Part shown: piece after piece, positions 13,201 through 22,934 of the stretch | Position numbering within the stretch: the first letter of the stretch is position 1 | Layout of the letters: every line of letters begins with the position of its first letter | From: Henricia sp. BOLD:AAB3569 | Taxonomy: Eukaryota > Echinodermata > Asteroidea > Spinulosida > Echinasteridae | Assembly (NCBI GenBank): GCA_037783545.1 | Contig: JBBELK010000106.1 | Span: 62,001-126,000 of the forward strand | Direction: 5' to 3' | DNA: 64,000 nucleotides | The notes under the pieces: generated by a model | What the model was told of the DNA's origin: nothing | The model's database searches: none | The model's input: the letters and a program-made list of their open reading frames with translations, nothing else | Program-made: the position numbers and the translations under genes

Positions 13201-13739
13201 CTTGTCCTAAAAAATTGACAGACTTTCGCCGGGAAATGGCAGAGAAATTTCAGAGTTTAGAAAAAAAAGGGGTTGGCGCTTCCTGGATGCTCCCGCAACC
13301 TGTGGCTGTCTGTACACACCTCTTTGGTGTACTCCTGACTCGTGCGCATGCTCAGTCCTTCGGACTGTCGTTGACACGGCCCAGTTTGGGACGGGATTTT
13401 GGTCAAAGTGTGGTCCAAACGTCGGCAAATTTGGAGGTCGAAAAATGTTCCGACGAACTTCAAATTTTGCATGCTCCAAATACTCTATATTGCGCACTTG
13501 TCCTAAAAAATTGACAGACTTTCGCCGGGAAATGGCAGAGAAATTTCAGAGTTTAGAAAAAAAGGGGTTGGCGCTTCCTGGATGCTCCCGCAACCTGTGG
13601 CTGTCTGTACACACCTCTTTGGTGTACTCCTGACTCGTGCGCATGCTCAGTCCTTCGGACTGTCGTTGACACGGCCCAGTTTGGGACGGGATTTTGGTCA
13701 AAGTGTGGTCCAAACGTCGGCAAATTTGGAGGTCGAAAA

Positions 13740-16700
13740 ATGTTCCGACGAACTTCAAATTTTGCATGCTCCAAAGACTCTATATTGCGCACTTGTCCTA
13801 AAAAATTGACAGACTTTCGCCGGGAAATGGCAGAGAAATTTCAGAGTTTAGAAAAAAAAGGGGTTGGCGCTTCCTGGATGCTCCCGCAACCTGTGGCTGT
13901 CTGTACACACCTCTTTGGTGTACTCCTGACTCGTGCGCATGCTCAGTCCTTCGGACTGTCGTTGACACGGCCCAGTTTGGGACGGGATTTTGGTCAAAGT
14001 GTGGTCCAAACGTCGGCAAATTTGGAGGTCGAAAAATGTTCCGACGAACTTCAAATTTTGCATGCTCCAAAGACTCTATATTGCGCACTTGTCCTAAAAC
14101 ATTGACAGACTTTCGCCGGGAAATGGCAGATACATTTCAGAGTTTAGAAAAAAAAGGGGTTGGCGCTTCCTGGTTGCTCCCGCAACCTGTGGCTGTCGGT
14201 ACACACCTCTTTGGTGTACTCCTGACTCGTGCGCATGCTCAGTCCTTCGGACTGTCGTTGACACGGCCCTGTTTGGGACGGGATTTTGGTCAAAGTGTGG
14301 TCCAAACGTCGGCAAATTTGGAGGTCGGAAAATGTTCCGACGAACTTCAAATTTTGCATGCTCCAAAGACTCTATATTGCGCACTTGTCCTAAAAAATTG
14401 ACAGACTTTCGCCGGGAAATGGCAGAGAAATTTCAGAGTTTAGAAAAAAAAGGGGTTGGCGCTTCCTGGATGCTCCCGCAACCTGTGGCTGTCTGTACAC
14501 ACCTCTTTGGTGTACTCCTGACTCGTGCGCATGCTCAGTCCTTCGGACTGTCGTTGACACGGCCCAGTTTGGGACGGGATTTTGGTCAAAGTGTGGTCCA
14601 AACGTCGGCAAATTTGGAGGTCGAAAAATGTTCCGACGAACTTAAAATTTTGCATGCTCCAAAGACTCTATATTGCGCACTTGTCCTAAAAAATTGACAG
14701 ACTTTCGCCAGGAAATGGCAGAGAAATTTCAGAGTTTAGAAAAAAAAGGGGTTGGCGCTTCCTGGATGCTCCCGCAACCTGTGGCTGTCTGTACACACCT
14801 CTTTGGTGTACTCCTGACTCGTGCGCATGCTCAGTCCTTCGGACTGTCGTTGACACGGCCCAGTTTGGGACGGGATTTTGGTCAAAGTGTGGTCCAAACG
14901 TCGGCAAATTTGGAGGTCGAAAAATGTTCCGACGAACTTCAAATTTTGCATGCTCCAAATACTCTATATTGCGCACTTGTCCTAAAAAATTGACAGACTT
15001 TCGCCGGGAAATGGCAGAGAAATTTCAGAGTTTAGAAAAAAAGGGGTTGGCGCTTCCTGGATGCTCCCGCAACCTGTGGCTGTCTGTACACACCTCTTTG
15101 GTGTACTCCTGACTCGTGCGCATGCTCAGTCCTTCGGACTGTCGTTGACACGGCCCAGTTTGGGACGGGATTTTGGTCAAAGTGTGGTCCAAACGTCGGC
15201 AAATTTGGAGGTCGAAAAATGTTCCGACGAACTTCAAATTGTGCATGCTCCAAAGACTCTATATTGCGCACTTGTCCTAAAAAATTGACAGACTTTCGCC
15301 AGGAAATGGCAGAGAAATTTCAGAGTTTAGAAAAAAAAGGGGTTGGCGCTTCCTGGATGCTCCCGCAACCTGTGGCTGTCTGTACACACCTCTTTGGTGT
15401 ACTCCTGACTCGTGCGCATGCTCAGTCCTTCGGACTGTCGTTGACACGGCCCAGTTTGGGACGGGATTTTGGTCAAAGTGTGGTCCAAACGTCGGCAAAT
15501 TTGGAGGTCGAAAAATGTTCCGACGAACTTCAAATTTTGCATGCTCCAAATACTCTATATTGCGCACTTGTCCTAAAAAATTGACAGACTTTCGCCGGGA
15601 AATGGCAGAGAAATTTCAGAGTTTAGAAAAAAAGGGGTTGGCGCTTCCTGGATGCTCCCGCAACCTGTGGCTGTCTGTACACACCTCTTTGGTGTACTCC
15701 TGACTCGTGCGCATGCTCAGTCCTTCGGACTGTCGTTGACACGGCCCAGTTTGGGACGGGATTTTGGTCAAAGTGTGGTCCAAACGTCGGCAAATTTGGA
15801 GGTCGAAAAATGTTCCGACGAACTTCAAATTTTGCATGCTCCAAAGACTCTATATTGCGCACTTGTCCTAAAAAATTGACAGACTTTCGCCGGGAAATGG
15901 CAGAGAAATTTCAGAGTTTAGAAAAAAAAAGGGGTTGGCGCTTCCTGGATGCTCCCGCAACCTGTGGCTGTCTGTACACACCTCTTTGGTGTACTCCTGA
16001 CTCGTGCGCATGCTCAGTCCTTCGGACTGTCGTTGACACGGCCCTGTTTGGGACGGGATTTTGGTCAAAGTGTGGTCCAAACGTCGGCAAATTTGGAGGT
16101 CGAAAAATGTTCCGACGAACTTCAAATTTTGCATGCTCCAAAGACTCTATATTGCGCACTTGTCCTAAAAAATTGACAGACTTTCGCCTGGAAATGGCAG
16201 AGAAATTTCAGAGTTTAGAAAAAAAAGGGGTTGGCGCTTCCTGGATGCTCCCGCAACCTGTGGCTGTCTGTACACACCTCTTTGGTGTACTCCTGACTCG
16301 TGCGCATGCTCAGTCCTTCGGACTGTCGTTGACACGGCCCAGTTTGGGACGGGATTTTGGTCAAAGTGTGGTCCAAACGTCGGCAAATTTGGAGGTCGAA
16401 AAATGTTCCGACGAACTTCAAATTTTGCATGCTCCAAAGACTCTATATTGCGCACTTGTCCTAAAAAATTGACAGACTTTCGCCGGGAAATGGCAGAGAA
16501 ATTTCAGAGTTTAGAAAAAAAAGGGGTTGGCGCTTCCTGGATGCTCCCGCAACCTGTGGCTGTCTGTACACACCTCTTTGGTGTACTCCTGACTCGTGCG
16601 CATGCTCAGTCCTTCGGACTGTCGTTGACACGGCCCAGTTTGGGACGGGATTTTGGTCAAAGTGTGGTCCAAACGTCGGCAAATTTGGAGGTCGAAAAAT

Positions 16701-19430
16701 GTTCCGACGAACTTCAAATTTTGCATGCTCCAAAGACTCTATATTGCGCACTTGTCCTAAAACATTGACAGACTTTCGCCGGGAAATGGCAGATACATTT
16801 CAGAGTTTAGAAAAAAAAGGGGTTGGCGCTTCCTGGTTGCTCCCGCAACCTGTGGCTGTCGGTACACACCTCTTTGGTGTACTCCTGACTCGTGCGCATG
16901 CTCAGTCCTTCGGACTGTCGTTGACACGGCCCTGTTTGGGACGGGATTTTGGTCAAAGTGTGGTCCAAACGTCGGCAAATTTGGAGGTCGAAAAATGTTC
17001 CGACGAACTTCAAATTTTGCATGCTCCAAAGACTCTATATTGCGCACTTGTCCTAAAAAATTGACAGACTTTCGCCGGGAAATGGCAGAGAAATTTCAGA
17101 GTTTAGAAAAAAAAGGGGTTGGCGCTTCCTGGATGCTCCCGCAACCTGTGGCTGTCTGTACACACCTCTTTGGTGTACTCCTGACTCGTGCGCATGCTCA
17201 GTCCTTTGGACTGTCGTTGACACGGCCCAGTTTGGGACGGGATTTTGGTCAAAGTGTGGTCCAAACGTCGGCAAATTTGGAGGTCGAAAAATGTTCCGAC
17301 GAACTTCAAATTTTGCATGCTCCAAAGACTCTATATTGCGCACTTGTCCTAAAAAATTGACAGACTTTCGCCAGGAAATGGCAGAGAAATTTCAGAGTTT
17401 AGAAAAAAAAGGGGTTGGCGCTTCCTGGATGCTCCCGCAACCTGTGGCTGTCTGTACACACCTCTTTGGTGTACTCCTGACTCGTGCGCATGCTCAGTCC
17501 TTCGGACTGTCGTTGACACGGCCCAGTTTGGGACGGGATTTTGGTCAAAGTGTGGTCCAAACGTCGGCAAATTTGGAGGTCGAAAAATGTTCCGACGAAC
17601 TTCAAATTTTGCATGCTCCAAATACTCTATATTGCGCACTTGTCCTAAAAAATTGACAGACTTTCGCCGGGAAATGGCAGAGAAATTTCAGAGTTTAGAA
17701 AAAAAGGGGTTGGCGCTTCCTGGATGCTCCCGCAACCTGTGGCTGTCTGTACACACCTCTTTGGTGTACTCCTGACTCGTGCGCATGCTCAGTCCTTCGG
17801 ACTGTCGTTGACACGGCCCAGTTTGGGACGGGATTTTGGTCAAAGTGTGGTCCAAACGTCGGCAAATTTGGAGGTCGAAAAATGTTCCGACGAACTTCAA
17901 ATTTTGCATGCTCCAAAGACTCTATATTGCGCACTTGTCCTAAAAAATTGACAGACTTTCGCCAGGAAATGGCAGAGAAATTTCAGAGTTTAGAAAAAAA
18001 AAGGGGTTGGCGCTTCATGGATGCTCCCGCAACCTGTGGCTGTCTGTACACACCTCTTTGGTGTACTCCTGACTCGTGCGCATGCTCAGTCCTTCGGACT
18101 GTCGTTGACACGGCCCAGTTTGGGACGGGATTTTGGTCAAAGTGTGGTCCAAACGTCGGCAAATTTGGAGGTCGAAAAATGTTCCGACGAACTTCAAATT
18201 TTGCATGCTCCAAATACTCTATATTGCGCACTTGTCCTAAAAAATTGACAGACTTTCGCCGGGAAATGGCAGAGAAATTTCAGAGTTTAGAAAAAAAAGG
18301 GGTTGGCGCTTCCTGGATGCTCCCGCAACCTGTGGCTGTCTGTACACACCTCTTTGGTGTACTCCTGACTCGTGCGCATGCTCAGTCCTTCGGACTGTCG
18401 TTGACACGGCCCAGTTTGGGACGGGATTTTGGTCAAAGTGTGGTCCAAACGTCGGCAAATTTGGAGGTCGAAAAATGTTCCGACGAACTTCAAATTTTGC
18501 ATGCTCCAAAGACTCTATATTGCGCACTTGTCCTAAAAAATTGACAGACTTTCGCCGGGAAATGGCAGAGAAATTTCAGAGTTTAGAAAAAAAAAGGGGT
18601 TGGCGCTTCCTGGATGCTCCCGCAACCTGTGGCTGTCTGTACACACCTCTTTGGTGTACTCCTGACTCGTGCGCATGCTCAGTCCTTCGGACTGTCGTTG
18701 ACACGGCCCTGTTTGGGACGGGATTTTGGTCAAAGTGTGGTCCAAACGTCGGCAAATTTGGAGGTCGAAAAATGTTCCGACGAACTTCAAATTTTGCATG
18801 CTCCAAAGACTCTATATTGCGCACTTGTCCTAAAAAATTGACAGACTTTCGCCTGGAAATGGCAGAGAAATTTCAGAGTTTAGAAAAAAAAGGGGTTGGC
18901 GCTTCCTGGATGCTCCCGCAACCTGTGGCTGTCTGTACACACCTCTTTGGTGTACTCCTGACTCGTGCGCATGCTCAGTCCTTCGGACTGTCGTTGACAC
19001 GGCCCAGTTTGGGACGGGATTTTGGTCAAAGTGTGGTCCAAACGTCGGCAAATTTGGAGGTCGAAAAATGTTCCGACGAACTTCAAATTTTGCATGCTCC
19101 AAAGACTCTATATTGCGCACTTGTCCTAAAAAATTGACAGACTTTCGCCAGGAAATGGCAGAGAAATTTCAGAGTTTAGAAAAAAAAGGGGTTGGCGCTT
19201 CCTGGATGCTCCCGCAACCTGTGGCTGTCTGTACACACCTCTTTGGTGTACTCCTGACTCGTGCGCATGCTCAGTCCTTCGGACTGTCGTTGACACGGCC
19301 CAGTTTGGGACGGGATTTTGGTCAAAGTGTGGTCCAAACGTCGGCAAATTTGGAGGTCGAAAAATGTTCCGACGAACTTCAAATTTTGCATGCTCCAAAT
19401 ACTCTATATTGCGCACTTGTCCTAAAACAT
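13740..19430 (+). repeat. Nine-monomer higher-order repeat zone (about 2664 bp offset)
   Basis: The variant GGCCCTGTTTGGG occurs around 14266, 16041, 16929 and 18706. The pairs 14266/16929 and 16041/18706 are 2663 and 2665 bp apart, nine monomers. Accompanying variants (CCTAAAACATTG with CAGATACATTTC; TCGCCTGGAAATG; TCGCCAGGAAATG; CCAAATACTC) keep the same order. The zone leads into the monomer series that borders the retroelement. Confidence 0.7.
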
Positions 19431-21330
19431 TGACAGACTTTCGCCGGGAAATGGCAGATAAATTTCAGAGTTTAGAAAAAAAAGGGGTTGGCGCTTCCTG
19501 GTTGCTCCCGCAACCTGTGGCTGTCGGTACACACCTCTTTGGTGTACTCCTGACTCGTGCGCATGCTCAGTCCTTCGGACTGTCGTTGACACGGCCCTGT
19601 TTGGGACGGGATTTTGGTCAAAGTGTGGTCCAAACGTCGGCAAATTTGGAGGTCGAAAAATGTTCCGACGAACTTCAAATTTTGCATGCTCCAAAGACTC
19701 TATATTGCGCACTTGTCCTAAAAAATTGACAGACTTTCGCCTGGAAATGGCAGAGAAATTTCAGAGTTTAGAAAAAAAAGGGGTTGGCGCTTCCTGGATG
19801 CTCCCGCAACCTGTGGCTGTCTGTACACACCTCTTTGGTGTACTCCTGACTCGTGCGCATGCTCAGTCCTTCGGACTGTCGTTGACACGGCCCAGTTTGG
19901 GACGGGATTTTGGTCAAAGTGTGGTCCAAACGTCGGCAAATTTGGAGGTCGAAAAATGTTCCGACGAACTTCAAATTTTGCATGCTCCAAAGACTCTATA
20001 TTGCGCACTTGTCCTAAAAAATTGACAGACTTTCGCCAGGAAATGGCAGAGAAATTTCAGAGTTTAGAAAAAAAAGGGGTTGGCGCTTCCTGGATGCTCC
20101 CGCAACCTGTGGCTGTCTGTACACACCTCTTTGGTGTACTCCTGACTCGTGCGCACGCTCAGTCCTTCGGACTGTCGTTGACACGGCCCAGTTTGGGACG
20201 GGATTTTGGTCAAAGTGTGGTCCAAACGTCGGCAAATTTGGAGGTCGAAAAATGTTCCGACGAACTTCAAATTTTGCATGCTCCAAATACTTTATATTGC
20301 GCACTTGTCCTAAAAAATTGACAGACTTTCGCCGGGAAATGGCAGAGAAATTTCAGAGTTTAGAAAAAAAGGGGTTGGCGCTTCCTGGATGCTCCCGCAA
20401 CCTGTGGCTGTCTGTACACACCTCTTTGGTGTACTCCTGACTCGTGCGCATGCTCAGTCCTTCGGACTGTCGTTGACACGGCCCAGTTTGGGACGGGATT
20501 TTGGTCAAAGTGTGGTCCAAACGTCGGCAAATTTGGAGGTCGAAAAATGTTCCGACGAACTTCAAATTTTGCATGCTCCAAAGACTCTATATTGCGCACT
20601 TGTCCTAACAAATTGACAGACTTTCGCCGGGAAATGGCAGAGAAATTTCAGAGTTTAGAAAAAAAAGGGGTTGGCGCTTCCTGGTTGCTCCCGCAACCTG
20701 TGGCTGTCTGTACACACCTCTTTGGTGTACTCCTGACTCGTGCGCATGCTCAGTCCTTCGGACTGTCGTTGACACGGCCCAGTTTGGGACGGGATTTTGG
20801 TCAAAGTGTGGTCCAAACGTCGGTAAATTTGGAGGTCGAAAAATGTTCCGACGAACTTCAAATTTTGCATGCTCCAAAGACTCTATATTGCGCACTTGTC
20901 CTAAAAAATTGACAGACTTTCGCCGGGAAATGGCAGATAAATTTCAGAGTTTAGAAAAAAAAGGGGTTGGCGCTTCCTGGATGCTCCCGCAACCTGTGGC
21001 TGTCTGTACACACCTCTTTGGTGTACTCCTGACTCGTGCGCATGCTCAGTCCTTCGGACTGTTGTTGACACGGCCCAGTTTGGGACGGGATTTTGGTCAA
21101 AGTGTGGTCCAAACGTCGGCAAATTTGGAGGTCGAAAAATGTTCCGACGAACTTCAAATTTTGCATGCTCCAAAGACTCTATATTGCGCACTTGTCCAAA
21201 AAAATTGACAGACTTTCGCCGGGAAATGGCAGAGAAATTTCAGAGTTTAGAAAAAAAAGGGGTTGGCGCTTCCTGGATGCTCCCGCAACCTGTGGCTGTC
21301 TGTACACACCTCTTTGGTGTACTCCTGACT
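19328..21330 (+). repeat. Multimer flanking the retroelement, with copies at 26161 and 27049
   Basis: The ordered variants CCAAATACTC, CCTAAAACATTG, CAGATAAATTTC, TCGCCTGG, TCGCCAGG, CCTAACAAATTG, GTCGGTAAATTTGG, CTGTTGTTGACAC and GTCCAAAAAAATTG recur downstream of the retroelement with an offset of about 7721 bp (27049-29051). The first three monomers recur a second time from 26161 (offset 6833). Position 29051 therefore corresponds to the left junction 21330, and there the satellite continues uninterrupted. Confidence 0.75.
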
Positions 21331-21468
21331 TTCAGGCCTGGTGACGGACAACAAGTCGGCAGCATATACGCTCTGAATTTAAGAAAAACTGATATAACAG
21401 ATCACATGCCAAGCATATTTAGCATAAATATAACCACAAGATGTTACATTGCATGTTCGTGTATTAAT
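21331..21468 (-). other. Leader-like sequence beyond the primer-binding site, unassigned
   Basis: 138 bp between the end of the satellite and the tRNA-Pro-matching segment. If the primer-binding site is genuine, this would be the 5' untranslated leader of a further retroelement unit cut off by the satellite junction. It is A+T-rich apart from its left end and encodes nothing convincing. It might instead be filler DNA added at the junction. Comparison with a full-length genomic copy would decide. Confidence 0.5.
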
Positions 21469-21507
21469 TGCGAGAGGTCCCGGGTTCGATTCCCGGACAA
21501 ACCCCCA
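21469..21507 (-). promoter_or_regulatory. Primer-binding site region matching the 3' half of tRNA-Pro
   Basis: On the plus strand this segment reads like the 3' 39 nt of a mature tRNA: last anticodon-loop base (21469), anticodon-stem strand GCGAG (21470-21474), variable region AGGTC, T arm CCGGG-TTCGATT-CCCGG (21480-21496), acceptor strand ACAAACC, discriminator C and CCA (21505-21507). TGCGAGAGGTCCCGGGTTC is what I recall for animal tRNA-Pro. On the minus strand it starts with TGG one base after the LTR end, the standard place for a primer-binding site. A usual site is about 18 nt; this match is twice that. The 5' half of a tRNA is absent, so this is not a tRNA gene. Confidence 0.8.
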
Positions 21508-21558
21508 ATGTGAGAGTTTGTCAGTAACACGACATACACGGAAGTACATAACCATTAC

Positions 21559-21564
21559 TTTATT
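21559..21564 (-). terminator. LTR poly(A) signal
   Basis: AATAAA on the minus strand, about 50 bp before the LTR end, where an R-region poly(A) signal is expected. It lies in the 195 bp missing from the right-hand LTR copy, so only the left LTR could end transcripts. Confidence 0.6.
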
Positions 21565-21835
21565 TCAGTTCATGGCTCAAGGTTCGAAAATATAAACATT
21601 TACTATGTACATGGACATTGCACTTAACAATTCATCAAAATTTGGAATGTTCCATAAGCTTCACCACCTTGGTGTAAACGAGCGGAATGGAACTCCCAAG
21701 ATACCATTACATATCACCACCTGGGTGATCGAAACCGAATCATTACTTGAACCTCTACCCACCACCAAAACTACAACAATTGCATACACTTAAATACAAC
21801 TAGAAAAAAAAAACTACCATACAAAAAAATAAGAG

Positions 21836-21841
21836 TTTATA
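21836..21841 (-). promoter_or_regulatory. Putative TATA box of the complete LTR
   Basis: TATAAA on the minus strand directly downstream (in sense) of the CCAAT-bearing minisatellite. Transcription from here would run leftwards, through the primer-binding site and towards the satellite block at 21330. Confidence 0.5.
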
Positions 21842-21848
21842 CCACACA

Positions 21849-21976
21849 GGCCAATCTCAAAAGGGTGCCACCAAGGCCAATCTCATAAGGGTGCCACCAA
21901 GGCCAATTTCAAAAGGTTGCCACCAAGGCAGTGCCACAAAGGCCAATCTCGTAAAAGTGCCACAAAGGCCAATCTA
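21849..21976 (-). repeat. 26-bp minisatellite in U3 of the complete LTR
   Basis: Units start with GGCCAAT on the plus strand at 21849, 21875, 21901, 21941 and a partial one at 21967; a degenerate 14-bp unit lies at 21927-21940. Each GGCCAAT unit supplies a CCAAT/ATTGG box, five in all, just upstream of the TATA box. Repeated enhancer blocks in U3 are common in LTR elements; enhancer function here is inferred. Confidence 0.75.
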
Positions 21977-22842
21977 AATTACCACACTTTTAAATACCAC
22001 ACAAAATACTTATGATAAATTTAATTTAAACCCATCTTGTGTACAAGTGCGTGCAGGGTATTCCGCAAGTCGATCACCACACCTTGCTTCAGTCATGTTA
22101 GTGATATCACAACACTTGCCACATCAGTTCAGATCAAGCGACAGTCCAACATCAAACTTTGACTCCGTAAACGGGCTTTTTCTGAAACGATTAATAAAAC
22201 CCACTACAAAATAGTACACTATTATTGGGTCCCAACCCCAAATACCTGATATCAAAATACAACTTCTACTTCTAAAATACAACACTAAATCAGCATGGTT
22301 ATTGACAGAAATTAACAATCAAATTGCACTCCACTTGAATTTAAAATATTGCAACTCCTATGGTTAAAAGAAACATGGTTCTTACGGGTTTCGATATCCA
22401 TTGCTCAGCTTGCTGTCCATCCACCAGGCCAAAAGTTGAAGTTCACAAGGCTCTCCACAAGCAAAATTAATTGAAGACAGACAGTCAAATCACACAAAAC
22501 AGAAGACTGCCAGAGAGCTTAGGCCACCAGTGATGTTAACAGGTTGGAAGCAGAGCAACAACTGATCCAGGGCATACACTTGTTACCATCCTCACACACT
22601 CAACCCACACTATGCACACCCAAGACCACACCTCAATGCACCTGAATATAAACCCACCCAACTACTGAATTCCTTTCCTATTGTGTCCTCCCATACCTTC
22701 CTACAGTCAAACCCCAAAAAGCCCTGTATGTAAATATAATGCAAATTAATGACATCACCCAAGTCTTAATGAATATTCACAACTTAGTTTTTAACCCCAA
22801 AACTTAGACTGGCACAGTCAACAACCTTAATCTTACATTTCA

Positions 22843-22852
22843 CTCCCCCCTT
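22843..22852 (-). other. Polypurine tract (plus-strand primer site)
   Basis: AAGGGGGGAG on the minus strand immediately precedes the TG that opens the LTR. This is the expected site and composition for the RNase H-resistant primer of second-strand DNA synthesis. Confidence 0.8.
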
Positions 22853-22934
22853 AAATAAAAAACAAAAAACAAATTCCCTGGAACTTTGTCTTTTTTTTTT
22901 TTTTTCATTTTACAGGGTAAAAACTACACAAACA
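22853..22934 (-). other. Short 3' non-coding region between pol and the polypurine tract
   Basis: 82 bp downstream of the pol stop codon. It contains a T15 run on the plus strand (22891-22905) and other A-rich sense sequence. No reading frame is seen. Confidence 0.6.

Larger units (their letters stand above)
1..21330 (+). repeat. Satellite array, left block (about 72 monomers of 295-296 bp)
   Basis: Head-to-tail tandem repeat; the same 295-296 bp unit recurs without spacer. Taking TCCCGCAACC as the unit start, the first units begin at 1, 296, 591 and 887. All units have the same orientation. Neighbours differ by a few substitutions and by the length of an A run (about A6-A9) before GGGGTTGG. 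I recognise no known satellite family, and no gene is embedded. The block starts before the window and ends abruptly at 21330, 50 bp into a unit, where retroelement sequence begins. Shared private variants reveal multimers here, for example about 2664 bp (nine monomers) between 14266 and 16929 and between 16041 and 18706. Confidence 0.98.
21509..22842 (-). repeat. Complete LTR (1334 bp)
   Basis: In sense direction it begins TGAAATGTAAG (22842) and ends CAAACTCTCACA (21509), giving the canonical TG...CA ends. It is bounded by the polypurine tract on the pol side and by the primer-binding site after a 1-nt spacer on the other. From 21704 rightwards it is duplicated at 25015-26152. Internal landmarks: an octamer-like ATGCAAAT (22739-22746), a 26-bp CCAAT-bearing minisatellite (21849-21976), TATAAA (21841 to 21836) and AATAAA (21564 to 21559). 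These suggest U3 to about 21806, then R, and a short U5 of a few tens of bases. By position it is the 3' LTR of the preceding pol region and simultaneously the 5' LTR for the primer-binding site. Confidence 0.88.

Noticed and set aside
1-21330. Hundreds of open frames on both strands in the satellite, up to 334 codons
   Set aside because: They repeat with the monomer, overlap in several frames, cross monomers in shifting frames because 295-296 is not a multiple of 3, mostly change only with the A-run length, and resemble no protein family. They reflect a stop-poor repeat.
21469-21507. tRNA gene
   Set aside because: Only the 3' half plus an encoded CCA is present. The bases upstream cannot pair as an anticodon stem, and there is no D arm or A box. 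Its place next to the LTR fits a primer-binding site.
21605-21793. 62-codon plus-strand frame in the LTR
   Set aside because: It is antisense to the retroelement, within R, with no recognisable domain.
22124-22318. 64-codon minus-strand frame in the LTR, repeated at 25434-25628
   Set aside because: It is identical in both LTR copies because the LTR is duplicated. It lies in U3, has no recognisable domain and is likely chance.
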